A stretch of 62,590 nucleotides of DNA from Bacteroidota bacterium (GCA_025354385.1 JANXMZ010000008.1:1-62590), one strand, 5' to 3'; positions 54,401-62,590 are shown, counted from the stretch's first letter. The notes: generated by a model not told the origin, from the sequence alone. Program-made: numbers and translations.

Positions 54401-55810
54401 ATATTTAATATACAAACCACAGATCCGGATAGTATCATTGTTCCAATTACCATTCTTAATGATAATGTTCACGAGTTAACCGAAATAGGTGTTTTCATAC
54501 TTACACCATTTGCAAATGCGAAAATTGGAAAACCAGATACAATAAGAATTACAATATTAGACGATGATGCTGTTGAATATACAATTAAGAAAGTTACTAC
54601 TTCTAAGCTTTCATCTGGCGTAGCGGATAGTTTGAATGTAAAATGTAAATTAAGAGGGGTTGTTTATGGTGTAAATCTGCAGCCTAGTGGCACTCCAAAT
54701 GGTTTCTTATTTACACTTATTGATGCGACTGGGGGTATTCAAGTTATTAATTCTACTGGAAACAAAGGCTATACAGTTACGGAGGGGGACAGTATATATG
54801 TAATTGGAACGATTGGCCAATCTGCAGGTATGATACAATTACAAAATATTGATTCATTAATTAAGTTAGCAAGTGGTAGAACTTTGAAAAAACCTGTTGC
54901 GACAAGTGTTTTAGACGAAACTACAGAATCTAAATTGATAAGGTTAAATGTTCTAAAGTTGGCAAATATATCTCAGTGGCCAAGCTCACCAATGGCTGCA
55001 AATACAGTTGCAAAGGTAAAACTGGTAAACCAAACAGATTCATTCACGCTCTATATAGACAGTGAAACTGATATTGATGGAACTCCTGCTCCAACAGGTT
55101 TTATTAATGTTATAGGACTTGGCGGCCAAGCGGACAACACGAGTCCATTCACCTCTAGCTATCACATTGCTCCTAGAAAGTTAACGGATATTCTTGTGAA
55201 TACCGTCGCTACTTTTAGATTTACTACTGCTGGTACCAGAACACCTGAGAATAGAGACAGTACAAATGGTTTTGTTGTAACAGGGTTAAATTTGAATGGT
55301 CCGGAACAAATAACCATTGAAATAATTGGTGGTACCGCAACCAGAAATGTAGATTATCAAATGAATTCAACTTCACGTACGTACAATCTAACACCAGCTC
55401 AACCAAGCGCAATTGTTAAAGTGAAATTGATTGATGACGCAATTACTGAACAACCTGAGACTATAATATGGGCTATCAGAGGTAATCAATACGGAACTAT
55501 AATAGGAACTGATAGTATTCACACCGATACTTTAATTGATGATGAATCAGTTAGTATTAAAATGAATAAATTGGCAATGGAAACAAAAATTTTCCCTAAT
55601 CCAACAAAGAATGTTTTAAACATAACAGCACCTGCTATGATAACAGCAATTACAATTGTTGATATAAATGGTAAAGTTATACTTTCTGTTAGTAATATAA
55701 ATGCAATGGATACTTTGGTGAATACAGAAAATTTTGCCAAAGGAATTTATACTATTACCATTATGACAGATAAGGGAACGATTAGTAAATCTTTCAGTAA
55801 AATAGAATAA
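51443..55810 (+). CDS. Large surface protein: duplicated module, Calx-beta domains, T9SS type A sorting domain
   Basis: From ATG 51443 it has 1455 residues (a 14-residue upstream extension starts in the promoter region and is rejected). A signal peptide (MKKSIFLFISFLAFACILRA) leads to two copies of a ~390-residue unit offset by 1170 bp. Each unit is an unknown ~280-residue module ('CASGDT.RTP', 'GWFG.L.TND.RFT.GKYVYPM') plus a Calx-beta domain. Two or three further Calx-beta domains follow (about 810-1045), an OB-fold-like module ('LRGVVYGVNLQPSG' at about 1065-1225), a final Calx-beta-like region, and the C-terminal sorting domain from KIFPNPTKN. Likely a calcium-stabilised, cell-surface adhesin or enzyme scaffold. 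Confidence 0.9.
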   Translation: MKKSIFLFISFLAFACILRAQKPISSSSFSGLKVPAYCASGDTNRTPIVFQAKLSGFTASAKYKYYVSYIAIKDTSNSAITGVGNDLLFKANGNIAYIKSPDFTSGNHDTLTVSAGGVFTGWFGSLNTNDARFTPGKYVYPMIVMQEVKSGSPPIQKFYLKDSIKVLGYAAIAGGNNGSAIYGNSFATDKNIVILYDDTTGTTNRPVAISLLENDGNSITDMSYFYRAKVSGNSGAWGNIIPNAFPNGVKRIEARSASTGNVSYYHKEQDATWGGDSTINQRFGHRPIYIKSDYAPLIAPEIQFSRILTNVNEASTVVKVVVSRKYGNADTSRASISLLSSSAIRGLDFNIDTTKKLKFKPYGIITDTVYVSILSDNVVESTESINIKLVKPVNGNIGSNNTHTVQIYDPSKPINNIFFSGIKIPTVCASGDTTRTPFFFQAKINGFMPLSKYKYYITYISISDTSSNSYFGAGSDLLMKANGNVAYISTPSFAPGNHDTLTIDIGGEYIGWFGALTTNDSRFTAGKYVYPMLVMQELDSVLKPTLKYYLTDSIKVLTYNKTAGSNNGTAIYGNSFATNKNIVALYDDVIGSTRRPISITYLENDGNTIAKMPNFYSTKVNAVSSAWGTIIPNTLTNGIKRIEVKDPKATFGFVYANIENDATWGSDSTVNPHGGSKPIYIKSDYAPLVQPDIQFTTNVTNVTEANTTIRLSVKRRFGNKDTTKVSFYVVSGNATPGSDYTINTSKTLVFKPYGDLTDTSTITLNILDDNVSELAENVAIKLLTPINGSIGAQSTNTVNIIDNDIPTIFFDKPGITISEAAGSVKFKVKMNTGASNATNVTLHVKYKSDSTLVPQEFKLGSNNKDTIFTFSGGKLKDSIDLKLNVINDNLAEDRNDTIIFVLRNPTSPATIAKDSLYTLVITDDDAPPVYSFSKKAISVKENGGSVKLRINLSGRNKNQSDIALKFIAASSSATESKDLTFNPTTQIFNIQTTDPDSIIVPITILNDNVHELTEIGVFILTPFANAKIGKPDTIRITILDDDAVEYTIKKVTTSKLSSGVADSLNVKCKLRGVVYGVNLQPSGTPNGFLFTLIDATGGIQVINSTGNKGYTVTEGDSIYVIGTIGQSAGMIQLQNIDSLIKLASGRTLKKPVATSVLDETTESKLIRLNVLKLANISQWPSSPMAANTVAKVKLVNQTDSFTLYIDSETDIDGTPAPTGFINVIGLGGQADNTSPFTSSYHIAPRKLTDILVNTVATFRFTTAGTRTPENRDSTNGFVVTGLNLNGPEQITIEIIGGTATRNVDYQMNSTSRTYNLTPAQPSAIVKVKLIDDAITEQPETIIWAIRGNQYGTIIGTDSIHTDTLIDDESVSIKMNKLAMETKIFPNPTKNVLNITAPAMITAITIVDINGKVILSVSNINAMDTLVNTENFAKGIYTITIMTDKGTISKSFSKIE

Positions 55811-55831
55811 AATTATAAAGTTATTAAATTC

Positions 55832-55863
55832 AAAAGCACCCATATTAGTGGGTGCTTTTTTTA
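55832..55863 (+). terminator. Rho-independent terminator
   Basis: AAAAGCACCCA (55832-55842) pairs with TGGGTGCTTTT (55849-55859) around a 6-nt loop, followed by T residues. It ends the large T9SS cargo gene. The GNAT gene converges on it from the other side. Confidence 0.88.
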
Positions 55864-55885
55864 TGGACTTACTACTCAGAAAACC

Positions 55886-56377
55886 TTACAATCTGTATTC
55901 CATTACAAAATCATTCATAAAATAATTGTTTCCAATATCAAAATTTGCAATTTCTTTAATCTTAAAACCAATCTTAAAGTAAAAATTAATAGCGGTATAG
56001 TTTTGTCTGTTTACCGTTAAATTAAAAATTAATGGTTTATTTTTTTGGAACATGGTTTTAATTAATTCAAATACCTGATATCCTTTTCCTCGGCCATGTA
56101 AAGTTGTATCAATGTAAAATTTATGAATAAATACAGTACCATTTTCCTTTTTACTAACTGAAATAAAGCCAATATTTAATATATCTTCTTTTATAAAATA
56201 AAAATGCTGCCCTTCAGCACTTTGTTGCTGTAAGGAAGCTTGCACATAAAACTTGTTTAGCATATAATTAACCTGCTCTTGTCCCACAATAGGAGGGTAA
56301 TGTATATTCCATATTTTTTTTGCCAAGTCTGCTACTATAGGTAGTTCAGCATCTATGACTTTTACTAAAGTTATCAA
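55886..56377 (-). CDS. GNAT-family N-acetyltransferase
   Basis: This 163-residue protein begins with 'VKVIDAELPIVADLAKKIWNIHYP', then the strand 'IHKFYIDTTLHGRGKGYQVFELI' with the acetyl-CoA loop RGKGYQ. The C-terminal 'INFYFKIGFKI' is typical. Substrate unknown. It starts 8 bp after the C1 peptidase stop, so the two are probably co-transcribed. Confidence 0.9.
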   Translation of the reverse strand: MITLVKVIDAELPIVADLAKKIWNIHYPPIVGQEQVNYMLNKFYVQASLQQQSAEGQHFYFIKEDILNIGFISVSKKENGTVFIHKFYIDTTLHGRGKGYQVFELIKTMFQKNKPLIFNLTVNRQNYTAINFYFKIGFKIKEIANFDIGNNYFMNDFVMEYRL

Positions 56378-56385
56378 ATCAAATT

Positions 56386-57585
56386 TTAGGTTTGCGTTAT
56401 TCCAAGTTTTTTGGCCAGTTCTTTTGGCAGAGCATTTTTATGAATAAAAATATTGAGTGTCTTATATCTGAAATAATTCATGGAGCAATATAAATACCCT
56501 CCACAGTCGTTGCCCGAACCCCAACTGTTCTTAATTTTAAAATACTTGTTGCCATTTTGGTCAGCAAGCAGTGCAACAGCATGCATGCCATGATCATCTG
56601 TAGTTTCATAATTATCAAATGCCGCTTGACGAATACTATCATTAATGTTCTTTTCAGTCATTGGTTTGTCAAATGCATTACCAGTGCGGGCAGCCCCTGC
56701 ATCATTAAATGCTTTGTTATCTTTTCCAATTTGAGTAATTAATGAATCATGAATAGGTACAATAGCCACCCCATTTTTAAAAGAGAATCCTTTTTCGCTC
56801 ACATCTGCACCCCATGCCCAGGTATAACCCTTTGATATGGCTTGTTCTGCCACATTTTGAAGTTCATCAAGTGTTATATTATAACTTTGCATCATAGCCC
56901 AATTGTCTGGCACCTCAATAGCAAATTGAGTATAATAAGGGTGATGTGTAAAAGAGGTAAGTGAAACGTAGTCATCCATATTTAGCCCTAAGGAATTGGA
57001 GAAGCTCATTGGAGTATAGTTTTTACCCTGGTAGTTAAAAGTAGTGGGTACAACGCCTAAATAAGCATCTATGGCGCCTGCAAATGCAGATTTCCATGAA
57101 GTTGTTAGTCGGCCTTGCGGATTGGCTTTCACGGCGTCTACAATTCCTTTTAAAACTGCATCCATTTCCGCATGGTTGTGTTTGGTTGTTCCATAATTTA
57201 AACCTTTGTAGACTTCTTCAGGCACAATTCCATATCTTCTAATAACCCATGGCAAATCTAGAAATGAACCACCAGGTCCAAAATTATGAAATCCATTCAT
57301 TCTGACATAGGTTTCCGCTTTACCGATATAGGCATTTCTTACTACAAACATTTCACTCAAATTGTGAGTTCCTTTTTTCATTCTTATTAATTCACTTTCA
57401 AAAAAAGAGAGGCTAGAAAAACTCCAACAAGTACTAGTTCTGCTTTGGTCTTGAACACCGTTTACATCACAATTGGCAATGGTTTTAAAAAGATAACCTC
57501 CGTTTTTTTTATTTCTAATAGTATCCTGTGCTTTTGCTGCCAATACAACAGTAATTACTAACCCTAAAACAATTAATTTTTTCAT
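56386..57585 (-). CDS. C1-family cysteine peptidase (bleomycin-hydrolase-like)
   Basis: This 399-residue exported peptidase has a signal peptide (MKKLIVLGLVITVVLAAKAQ). The catalytic Cys53 is in QSRTSTCWSFSSLSF, His335 in DDHGMHAVALL and Asn353 in IKNSWGS: the full C1 triad. The segment 'FVVRNAYIGKAETYVRMNG' and the long insertion are as in the C1B (bleomycin hydrolase/PepC) branch. It should cleave peptides in the periplasm or outside. It is divergent from the GNAT gene at 57658. Confidence 0.92.
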   Translation of the reverse strand: MKKLIVLGLVITVVLAAKAQDTIRNKKNGGYLFKTIANCDVNGVQDQSRTSTCWSFSSLSFFESELIRMKKGTHNLSEMFVVRNAYIGKAETYVRMNGFHNFGPGGSFLDLPWVIRRYGIVPEEVYKGLNYGTTKHNHAEMDAVLKGIVDAVKANPQGRLTTSWKSAFAGAIDAYLGVVPTTFNYQGKNYTPMSFSNSLGLNMDDYVSLTSFTHHPYYTQFAIEVPDNWAMMQSYNITLDELQNVAEQAISKGYTWAWGADVSEKGFSFKNGVAIVPIHDSLITQIGKDNKAFNDAGAARTGNAFDKPMTEKNINDSIRQAAFDNYETTDDHGMHAVALLADQNGNKYFKIKNSWGSGNDCGGYLYCSMNYFRYKTLNIFIHKNALPKELAKKLGITQT

Positions 57586-57598
57586 TGATATTTAAACT

Positions 57599-57606
57599 TA
57601 ATTTTG
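57599..57606 (+). promoter_or_regulatory. -7 box TAATTTTG of the GNAT gene
   Basis: Exact match, 51 nt before ATG 57658. The TTG at 57604 that would extend the frame is within this box. The C1 peptidase starts on the other strand 14 bp away. Confidence 0.5.
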
Positions 57607-57657
57607 ACTTTCAAAAGTGCTTTAAAAAAAGGAGATAATCAAAGTTTAATTATTAAT

Positions 57658-58095
57658 ATGAATTTAGTTTGCCAGATTGTTGTATTTGCTTCTATTCTTC
57701 AGATTCAAAGTATTGAATTGAGAAGAAAAATACTCAGAATTCCTTTAGGTCTTGATTTTAATAAACATGAACTTGAAGAGGAAAAGGAACAAATTCATGT
57801 TATTTGTTTGAAAGATAATAATTTAATTGGTGTTTTGTTATTGGCAAAACAGGCTAATGGAAAATTGAAAATGCGACAGGTAGCAGTTGAAAGTAAAAAT
57901 CAAGGAATAGGTGTAGGTCATCAAATGGTTATGTTCGCAGAAAAATGGGCACTGAATAATAAATTTCGCACAATGGTTTTAAATGCTAGAAAAACAGCAG
58001 TACCCTTTTACCTTTCCATGGATTATTTAATTGAAGGAACTGAATTTGAGGAAGTTGGAATTCCTCACTTTAAAATGATAAAGGAGTTGATTTAG
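57658..58095 (+). CDS. GNAT-family N-acetyltransferase
   Basis: From ATG 57658 it has 145 residues. A GGAGA-like purine run (57631-57635) is about 23 nt upstream. The domain shows 'LRRKILRIPLGLDFNKHELEEEKEQIHVI', the acetyl-CoA loop QGIGVG in 'VAVESKNQGIGVGHQMV', and 'VLNARKTAVPFYLSMDY'. This is the YitI/ElaA-like compact type; substrate unknown. A longer frame from TTG 57604 starts in the promoter and is rejected. Confidence 0.85.
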   Translation: MNLVCQIVVFASILQIQSIELRRKILRIPLGLDFNKHELEEEKEQIHVICLKDNNLIGVLLLAKQANGKLKMRQVAVESKNQGIGVGHQMVMFAEKWALNNKFRTMVLNARKTAVPFYLSMDYLIEGTEFEEVGIPHFKMIKELI

Positions 58096-58142
58096 TGCAT
58101 TTGCATTATATAATTAAGAATTAAAATACCCATATTTGAAAT

Positions 58143-60596
58143 ATGAAAAAATTTATAATTATAATATTTTTATGCAATTTTTTGATACTTAATGCACAGG
58201 AAAATGCCATTAATTTTATTATACCTAAAGTAAAATCTAAAACTATATTGTATTCGTGCGGTGAAAAAAACATTACAGGAGATATAGCTTCTGTAAATAA
58301 AAATATTTATTCTTATTCGGAAATAGATTATGTTCCCCGTATTGAAAACGATGGCAGTAGTACTTATAAGATTGTTTTTTATATTAATAATGTATTTAGT
58401 CAGATAGAAGACCACGCATATTTTGTGAATTTTAGTGGTAATAAAGCCAATTTTAAAGGTTACAGCAAATATTTAATAAACGATGAAAACATCTTCAAAG
58501 AAATTGAAAATGAATCATATAAATCCGTTGACATTCAGAGTTATTACCAAGTGCCAAGCGAAAGTTACCAAACAACTGAATGGACATATACCGATCCTAA
58601 TAATCAAAAAATAATGAATGCCAAAGGCTATTATAAAACTATGTTTGTTAATGGTAAAGAAGAGAAAATATTCATTGTGGAACATACGTCTAAAAACACT
58701 TACTCAGATAAGGATGTAAGAACGGAATATTTCATGAAAAATTTCGGTTTAATAGCGATTCAAGCCAATAAAAATGAGAATTTTTATGTCGTAGATATGG
58801 GTCCTTTTAAATTATACAGCAAGAGCTATATTGACAATCTCAATGAAGCAGATGCTAGAAATAAGGGTTGGGATATGATTGAAGGGATAGAAAATATTCT
58901 TCATGAAAACGACTCCTTGACCAAGGAAGTTGAAGATAGAGCCTCAAGAAGTATGGACTCTCTTGTTGGATTATATCAACACATGATGATTAAATATCCT
59001 GAAAAAGAAAACCTGTACCGCTATATACTCAGTTTAATTTATGATTACTGGGCAGATGAATATTATTATAATGCCCAAAAAACCAAGAACTTTAAATCAT
59101 TTACAGCTCATATAAATATTATGGAATATTTAAACGATTACTATTTGATGAGATTATCGCCAGGATATATTCCCAAGGGAAGCCTAACTGGATTTGTTAC
59201 TATGGTGGAAGAGGATTATTACAAGACATATTGGTCCAATATGTACAATCTTTTTAAGACAATTGCAGATTATGGTGTTCAGAAAACATATTATGTTTAT
59301 TTGCTTAAGAACGAAGTAGAACTTATTGAAAATAACGAATCTACAATTAACGGGAAATATCAATTTTTACTCCACTCTTACCTTGCTATTTATTATAACT
59401 ACAAAAAAGATCCAATCAAGACTTATTATAATTTTGTACTAACCCTTGAAAATTACAAAGCTTTAACATCTGAAGAAAAGGATTTAAACATTGAATATAT
59501 GAAGAGTTTAATGAAAAAAATGACCGAGGAAAAACCTTCAAATGAAACAGATTTGATAAGAGGAATAAAAGCAGCCTTAAATTTAAATGATAACGTTAAT
59601 GCGCTTAAAATTGCAGATAATGGCTATGGTAATGGTGTTGGATTATCGCTTGATTTTTCAATGCTTTTTGCAAAGATTGCTTATGATAACAACTTAGATA
59701 AAAATTACTTGAGAAAGGCAATGCAATTAATGCAAAATAAAATTCCCGCAATGTCTTCCTCCCAAATAAAAGAATACCTTGTATACTGCAGGGCAATGAA
59801 TCCTGAGTTTGATTGTAGTAAAGCAGAATCAGAAGTTAAAAAAATTGAAAAAAGAGAAAAAGCAGAGCAGGAAAAAAAGTTAAAGGAAAGCAAAAAAGCG
59901 AGCAAAAAAAATAACAACTATAGCAGTGAAAGAAAAGTAAACTTTGCTTTGGCAACTAATCCATTTGCAGGATTCAATGTGTCTGGCAAAGGCGGATTCT
60001 TTAAATTTTTACCAGTTTCAGCCGAACTGAGAACAGGCGGTATTATACATGAATTCAGAATAAATACCTTTATGGGTAATAATTTTAAAAATAGGTTCAT
60101 AGGAGGTAAAATGGTAGAAAATGCTCCCACACAAAATAGCGGGTGGATTAATTTGAAGGGTGCTGATTATAGTTATGGCCTTTATTTTGTAAAAAATAAA
60201 ATCAGTTCATATAAAAAGGAATGTGAAAGCGCAGGCGGTGGTATTCAGTTCCTCTATGGAAATTTTACTACCGATCCTGAAATGGTGCTGGTTAAGCAAA
60301 AAAATGCCAATACATTGGTTAAAATGAACCCACAAATAAGTAGGTATGAAGTTTTATTAAATTACAAAGGGGCAGTTTTCTCATGGAAATCGCATATTTT
60401 TATTACAGGGTTTTGGGGTATTGGTGCAGGCTCAAGAAGTATAAAATACAATCCTTCAACAGCAGGTTTTACAGAGGAAATGTTAAAAGATGAAACTAAG
60501 ACAATATTTGAAGATAAACGATATAATCAAAAAAACTGGACTGGCTACTATTTAGCATTTAGACTGGGTTTCCGATTTGGAATTAATTTGTTTTGA
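58143..60596 (+). CDS. Secreted helical-repeat protein with outer-membrane barrel-like C-terminus
   Basis: This 817-residue protein has a signal peptide (MKKFIIIIFLCNFLILNAQ). The N-terminal part (about 20-230) is beta-rich. The middle (about 240-560) is helical with TPR-like spacing. A Lys/Glu-rich coiled linker (about 555-600) leads to a C-terminal strand-rich segment (about 610-817) that ends in Phe (GFRFGINLF), as beta-barrel outer membrane proteins do. I do not recognise a family. A near-consensus CATATTTG is 4 nt before the ATG. It lies between the GNAT gene and dxs. Confidence 0.7.
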   Translation: MKKFIIIIFLCNFLILNAQENAINFIIPKVKSKTILYSCGEKNITGDIASVNKNIYSYSEIDYVPRIENDGSSTYKIVFYINNVFSQIEDHAYFVNFSGNKANFKGYSKYLINDENIFKEIENESYKSVDIQSYYQVPSESYQTTEWTYTDPNNQKIMNAKGYYKTMFVNGKEEKIFIVEHTSKNTYSDKDVRTEYFMKNFGLIAIQANKNENFYVVDMGPFKLYSKSYIDNLNEADARNKGWDMIEGIENILHENDSLTKEVEDRASRSMDSLVGLYQHMMIKYPEKENLYRYILSLIYDYWADEYYYNAQKTKNFKSFTAHINIMEYLNDYYLMRLSPGYIPKGSLTGFVTMVEEDYYKTYWSNMYNLFKTIADYGVQKTYYVYLLKNEVELIENNESTINGKYQFLLHSYLAIYYNYKKDPIKTYYNFVLTLENYKALTSEEKDLNIEYMKSLMKKMTEEKPSNETDLIRGIKAALNLNDNVNALKIADNGYGNGVGLSLDFSMLFAKIAYDNNLDKNYLRKAMQLMQNKIPAMSSSQIKEYLVYCRAMNPEFDCSKAESEVKKIEKREKAEQEKKLKESKKASKKNNNYSSERKVNFALATNPFAGFNVSGKGGFFKFLPVSAELRTGGIIHEFRINTFMGNNFKNRFIGGKMVENAPTQNSGWINLKGADYSYGLYFVKNKISSYKKECESAGGGIQFLYGNFTTDPEMVLVKQKNANTLVKMNPQISRYEVLLNYKGAVFSWKSHIFITGFWGIGAGSRSIKYNPSTAGFTEEMLKDETKTIFEDKRYNQKNWTGYYLAFRLGFRFGINLF

Positions 60597-60636
60597 TATT
60601 GTGTTAACAAAGGATTGAAGGGAAAGTAAAATCCTA

Positions 60637-60644
60637 TAACTTTG
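60637..60644 (+). promoter_or_regulatory. -7 box TAACTTTG, near-leaderless dxs
   Basis: Exact match ending 4 nt before GTG 60649, with TTG 19 nt upstream of the box. Confidence 0.65.
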
Positions 60645-60648
60645 CTGT

Positions 60649-62400
60649 GTGTTCAAGAATTTTGAAGCTATAGACTCTCCCGAATTACTCAAACAAATTC
60701 CTATTCAATATCTTAAAGAATTTGCAGACTATTTACGTCATTTTTTAATCGAAAAAATTGCTGAACAAGGGGGGCATTTTGCAGCTAATTTAGGTGCTGT
60801 AGAACTTACGATTGCACTTCATTATGTCTTTGATTCACCTAAAGATAAACTTATTTGGGATGTTGGACACCAATCCTATGCCCATAAAATTTTAACAGGT
60901 CGTAAAGAAGCATTTATCAATATTAGAAAATTAAATGGTATAAGTGGTTTTCCTAAAATGAATGAAAATATTCATGATGCATTTGGAACAGGCCATTCTT
61001 CTACATCAATTTCAGCAGCCTTAGGTTATGCGGTTTCTGCTAAATTAATGCACATAAAGCGACAAAATATTGCCGTGATAGGAGATGGTGCCTTAAGTGC
61101 AGGGCAAGCATTTGAAGGCTTAAATAATGCTGGTATTTCAAATGCCAATATCACAATTATTATAAATGATAATCACATTGGTATTGACCCTAGTCAAGGA
61201 GCACTTGGCGAGTATCTGGAACAATTGGAATACAAGAATGATAATCTTTTTACTGATTTTGGATTTCAATATTTTGGTCCTATAGATGGCCACAATGTAC
61301 TTGAATTAATAACAGTTTTTGAAAAATTAAAATCAATTGAAGGTCCGAAAGTAGTACATGTAAAAACTACCAAAGGCAAAGGCTATCAACCAGCAGAAGA
61401 TGAGCAAACTAAGTGGCATAGTACTTCTAAGTTCGATAAACTTTCAGGTAAGAGTTTAATAATTAATAATGGTTTGCCAAAATATCAAGATGTTTTTGGA
61501 ATGGCGTTACTAAGGCAAGCGGAGATAAATGATAAAGTTGTTGCTATTACTCCAGCAATGATCTCAGGGAGTTCACTGAATTATATGCAGACAATTTATC
61601 CGGAAAGGGTTTTTGATGTTGGGATAGCTGAACAACACGCTGTCACGTTTGCAGCTGGATTAGCTGCGGCTGGCATGCGTCCATTTTGTTGTATTTATTC
61701 AACATTCTTGCAGCGTGGATATGATCAATTAATACACGATGTGGCGCTTCAAAACCTACCAGTAATTTTTGCAATTGACAGGGCTGGCTTGGTTGGAGAA
61801 GATGGTCCAACACACCATGGTGTGTTTGATTTAGCTTTTTTGCAAACAATACCCAACCTTGTAATTGTTTCACCCAGAGATGAGAAAGAATTGGTGAGGG
61901 CCGTAAATACAGCTGTAAAACATCTTGATTCTCCATTTGTGATTAGATATCCGAGAGGTAAAGCAAATAATATTATTAGCGTAGTTGATATGGAATCAAT
62001 GGAAATTGGAAAAGCTGATTGTATAATAGAAGGGGATGAATTATGCGTAATTAGTCATGGTTGTATTTTTTCTGAATGTAAGGATGCCGTTGAGAAACTT
62101 AAAAGTGAATATGACATAGCATTATATGATTTTAAATTTATTAAACCGCTTGATGCTGACTTAATTTTGGATTTATTTATAAAATATCAAAAAATCTTGG
62201 TTGTCGAGGAGGGACAAAAATTAGGAGGATTAGGAAGTACTTTAGCCATAATGGCTAGCGAAAATGGCTATAAGGGAGAGTTAAAATGCATGGGAATATC
62301 TGATCAGTTTACCCCCCATGGTTCTGCTGAAGAATTATTAGAATTTAATGGTATTAACTCGAAAGCAATAATCAAGAGCATTAAGGAGTTGTTTAGTTAG
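60649..62400 (+). CDS. dxs: 1-deoxy-D-xylulose-5-phosphate synthase
   Basis: This 583-residue TPP enzyme makes DXP from pyruvate and glyceraldehyde 3-phosphate, the first step of the MEP isoprenoid route. It is about 40 residues shorter than E. coli Dxs (620). It has GGHFAANLGAVELTIALHY, WDVGHQSYAHK, the TPP motif GDGALSAGQAFEGLNNAG, and the transketolase-type blocks AEQHAVTFAAGLA and GLVGEDGPTHHGVFDL. The start is GTG 60649, 4 nt after a -7 box, so it may be leaderless. Confidence 0.95.
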   Translation: MFKNFEAIDSPELLKQIPIQYLKEFADYLRHFLIEKIAEQGGHFAANLGAVELTIALHYVFDSPKDKLIWDVGHQSYAHKILTGRKEAFINIRKLNGISGFPKMNENIHDAFGTGHSSTSISAALGYAVSAKLMHIKRQNIAVIGDGALSAGQAFEGLNNAGISNANITIIINDNHIGIDPSQGALGEYLEQLEYKNDNLFTDFGFQYFGPIDGHNVLELITVFEKLKSIEGPKVVHVKTTKGKGYQPAEDEQTKWHSTSKFDKLSGKSLIINNGLPKYQDVFGMALLRQAEINDKVVAITPAMISGSSLNYMQTIYPERVFDVGIAEQHAVTFAAGLAAAGMRPFCCIYSTFLQRGYDQLIHDVALQNLPVIFAIDRAGLVGEDGPTHHGVFDLAFLQTIPNLVIVSPRDEKELVRAVNTAVKHLDSPFVIRYPRGKANNIISVVDMESMEIGKADCIIEGDELCVISHGCIFSECKDAVEKLKSEYDIALYDFKFIKPLDADLILDLFIKYQKILVVEEGQKLGGLGSTLAIMASENGYKGELKCMGISDQFTPHGSAEELLEFNGINSKAIIKSIKELFS

Positions 62401-62490
62401 TTTATAAATTTCCAATCCTGTCCTAAACAATTTTGGTCAAGAACATAAGATTCAGATTTTCAGTAAACTTTCACCAAAATAATTCTGTTT

Positions 62491-62590
62491 TCAGAAAAGA
62501 ACCCCCTGTATCTGTATTGGAGGTGGTCCGTTGTTGTCTTCAAAAGGCTTGTCTATCCATTGTTGTAGATTAATTTTAACGAAGATATTG
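62491..62590 (-). CDS. 3' end of an unidentified minus-strand gene
   Basis: The frame is open from the window edge to TGA at 62491-62493 and gives the last 32 residues, including 'NLQQWIDKPFEDNN', a PPP run and the terminal GVLF. No stop interrupts it before the edge. The fragment is too short to assign. It converges with dxs, leaving 90 bp between. It could also be a chance frame of this length. Confidence 0.4.
   Translation of the reverse strand, partial: NIFVKINLQQWIDKPFEDNNGPPPIQIQGVLF

Overview
The window is chromosomal DNA of a low-GC member of the Bacteroidota. Four things point there: about 20 copies of the Bacteroidota -7 promoter box TAnnTTTG sitting just before genes; three secreted proteins with type IX secretion (T9SS) C-terminal sorting domains, two type A and one type B; lineage-typical families (DUF4175, DUF4783, the Ig-like lipoprotein, the YfhO-type membrane protein, a LytS/LytTR pair); and almost no Shine-Dalgarno sequences. 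The table-11 code fits everything. No rRNA, tRNA, CRISPR array or insertion sequence was seen.

Layout. 1-710: non-coding, with a diverged repeat at both ends of a candidate structured RNA. 711-3605: LiaF-like membrane protein, a DUF4288 gene broken by one in-frame stop, a LytS-type histidine kinase and a LytTR regulator in one operon. 3606-5600: an accessory-looking patch with GC-rich repeats, a membrane-protein gene of foreign codon use (14 GAC to 1 GAT for Asp), a cassette-like inverted-repeat element and a small zinc-ribbon gene. 5603-9200: small genes (GNAT, VOC, DinB, DUF2461, secreted hypotheticals). 9195-29026: housekeeping genes rpoN, asnS, tsaB, korAB, nadC and proS, mixed with 3-hydroxyanthranilate dioxygenase, a tandem rhodanese, a GT39-like membrane protein, the large DUF4175 coiled-coil protein, an OmpP1/FadL porin and a low-complexity lipoprotein. 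29031-38368 (minus strand): pheS, an 80% AT gap, then an operon of two M16 peptidases, a T9SS type-B protein, ybeY, mnmG and an Ig-like lipoprotein. 38479-51365: ACMSD, a TrmH-type methyltransferase, glycosyltransferases, a TetR regulator with a perfect 28-bp operator, thyA, a low-molecular-weight phosphatase, kynureninase, prmA and comF. 51443-62400: a 1455-residue Calx-beta adhesin-like T9SS cargo with an internal duplication, a C1 peptidase, two GNATs, an outer-membrane-like protein and dxs. The 3' end of one more gene runs off the right edge.

How it fits together. Kynureninase, 3-hydroxyanthranilate dioxygenase, quinolinate phosphoribosyltransferase (nadC) and ACMSD are four steps or branch points of the kynurenine route to NAD or to 2-aminomuconate. 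They are scattered over 36 kb rather than clustered. Three of the four have a TAnnTTTG box only 4-6 nt before the start codon.

The most noteworthy signals are: (1) at least eleven genes whose -7 box ends 4-6 nt before the start codon, implying leaderless mRNAs and settling several start choices; (2) two copies of a parS-like near-palindrome around mnmG; (3) the cassette-like patch at 3.6-5.5 kb; (4) the candidate RNA at 235-368; (5) a self-operator for the TetR gene; (6) a DUF4288 pseudogene inside a signalling operon; (7) a TrmH-family gene whose conserved N-terminus has no canonical start codon.
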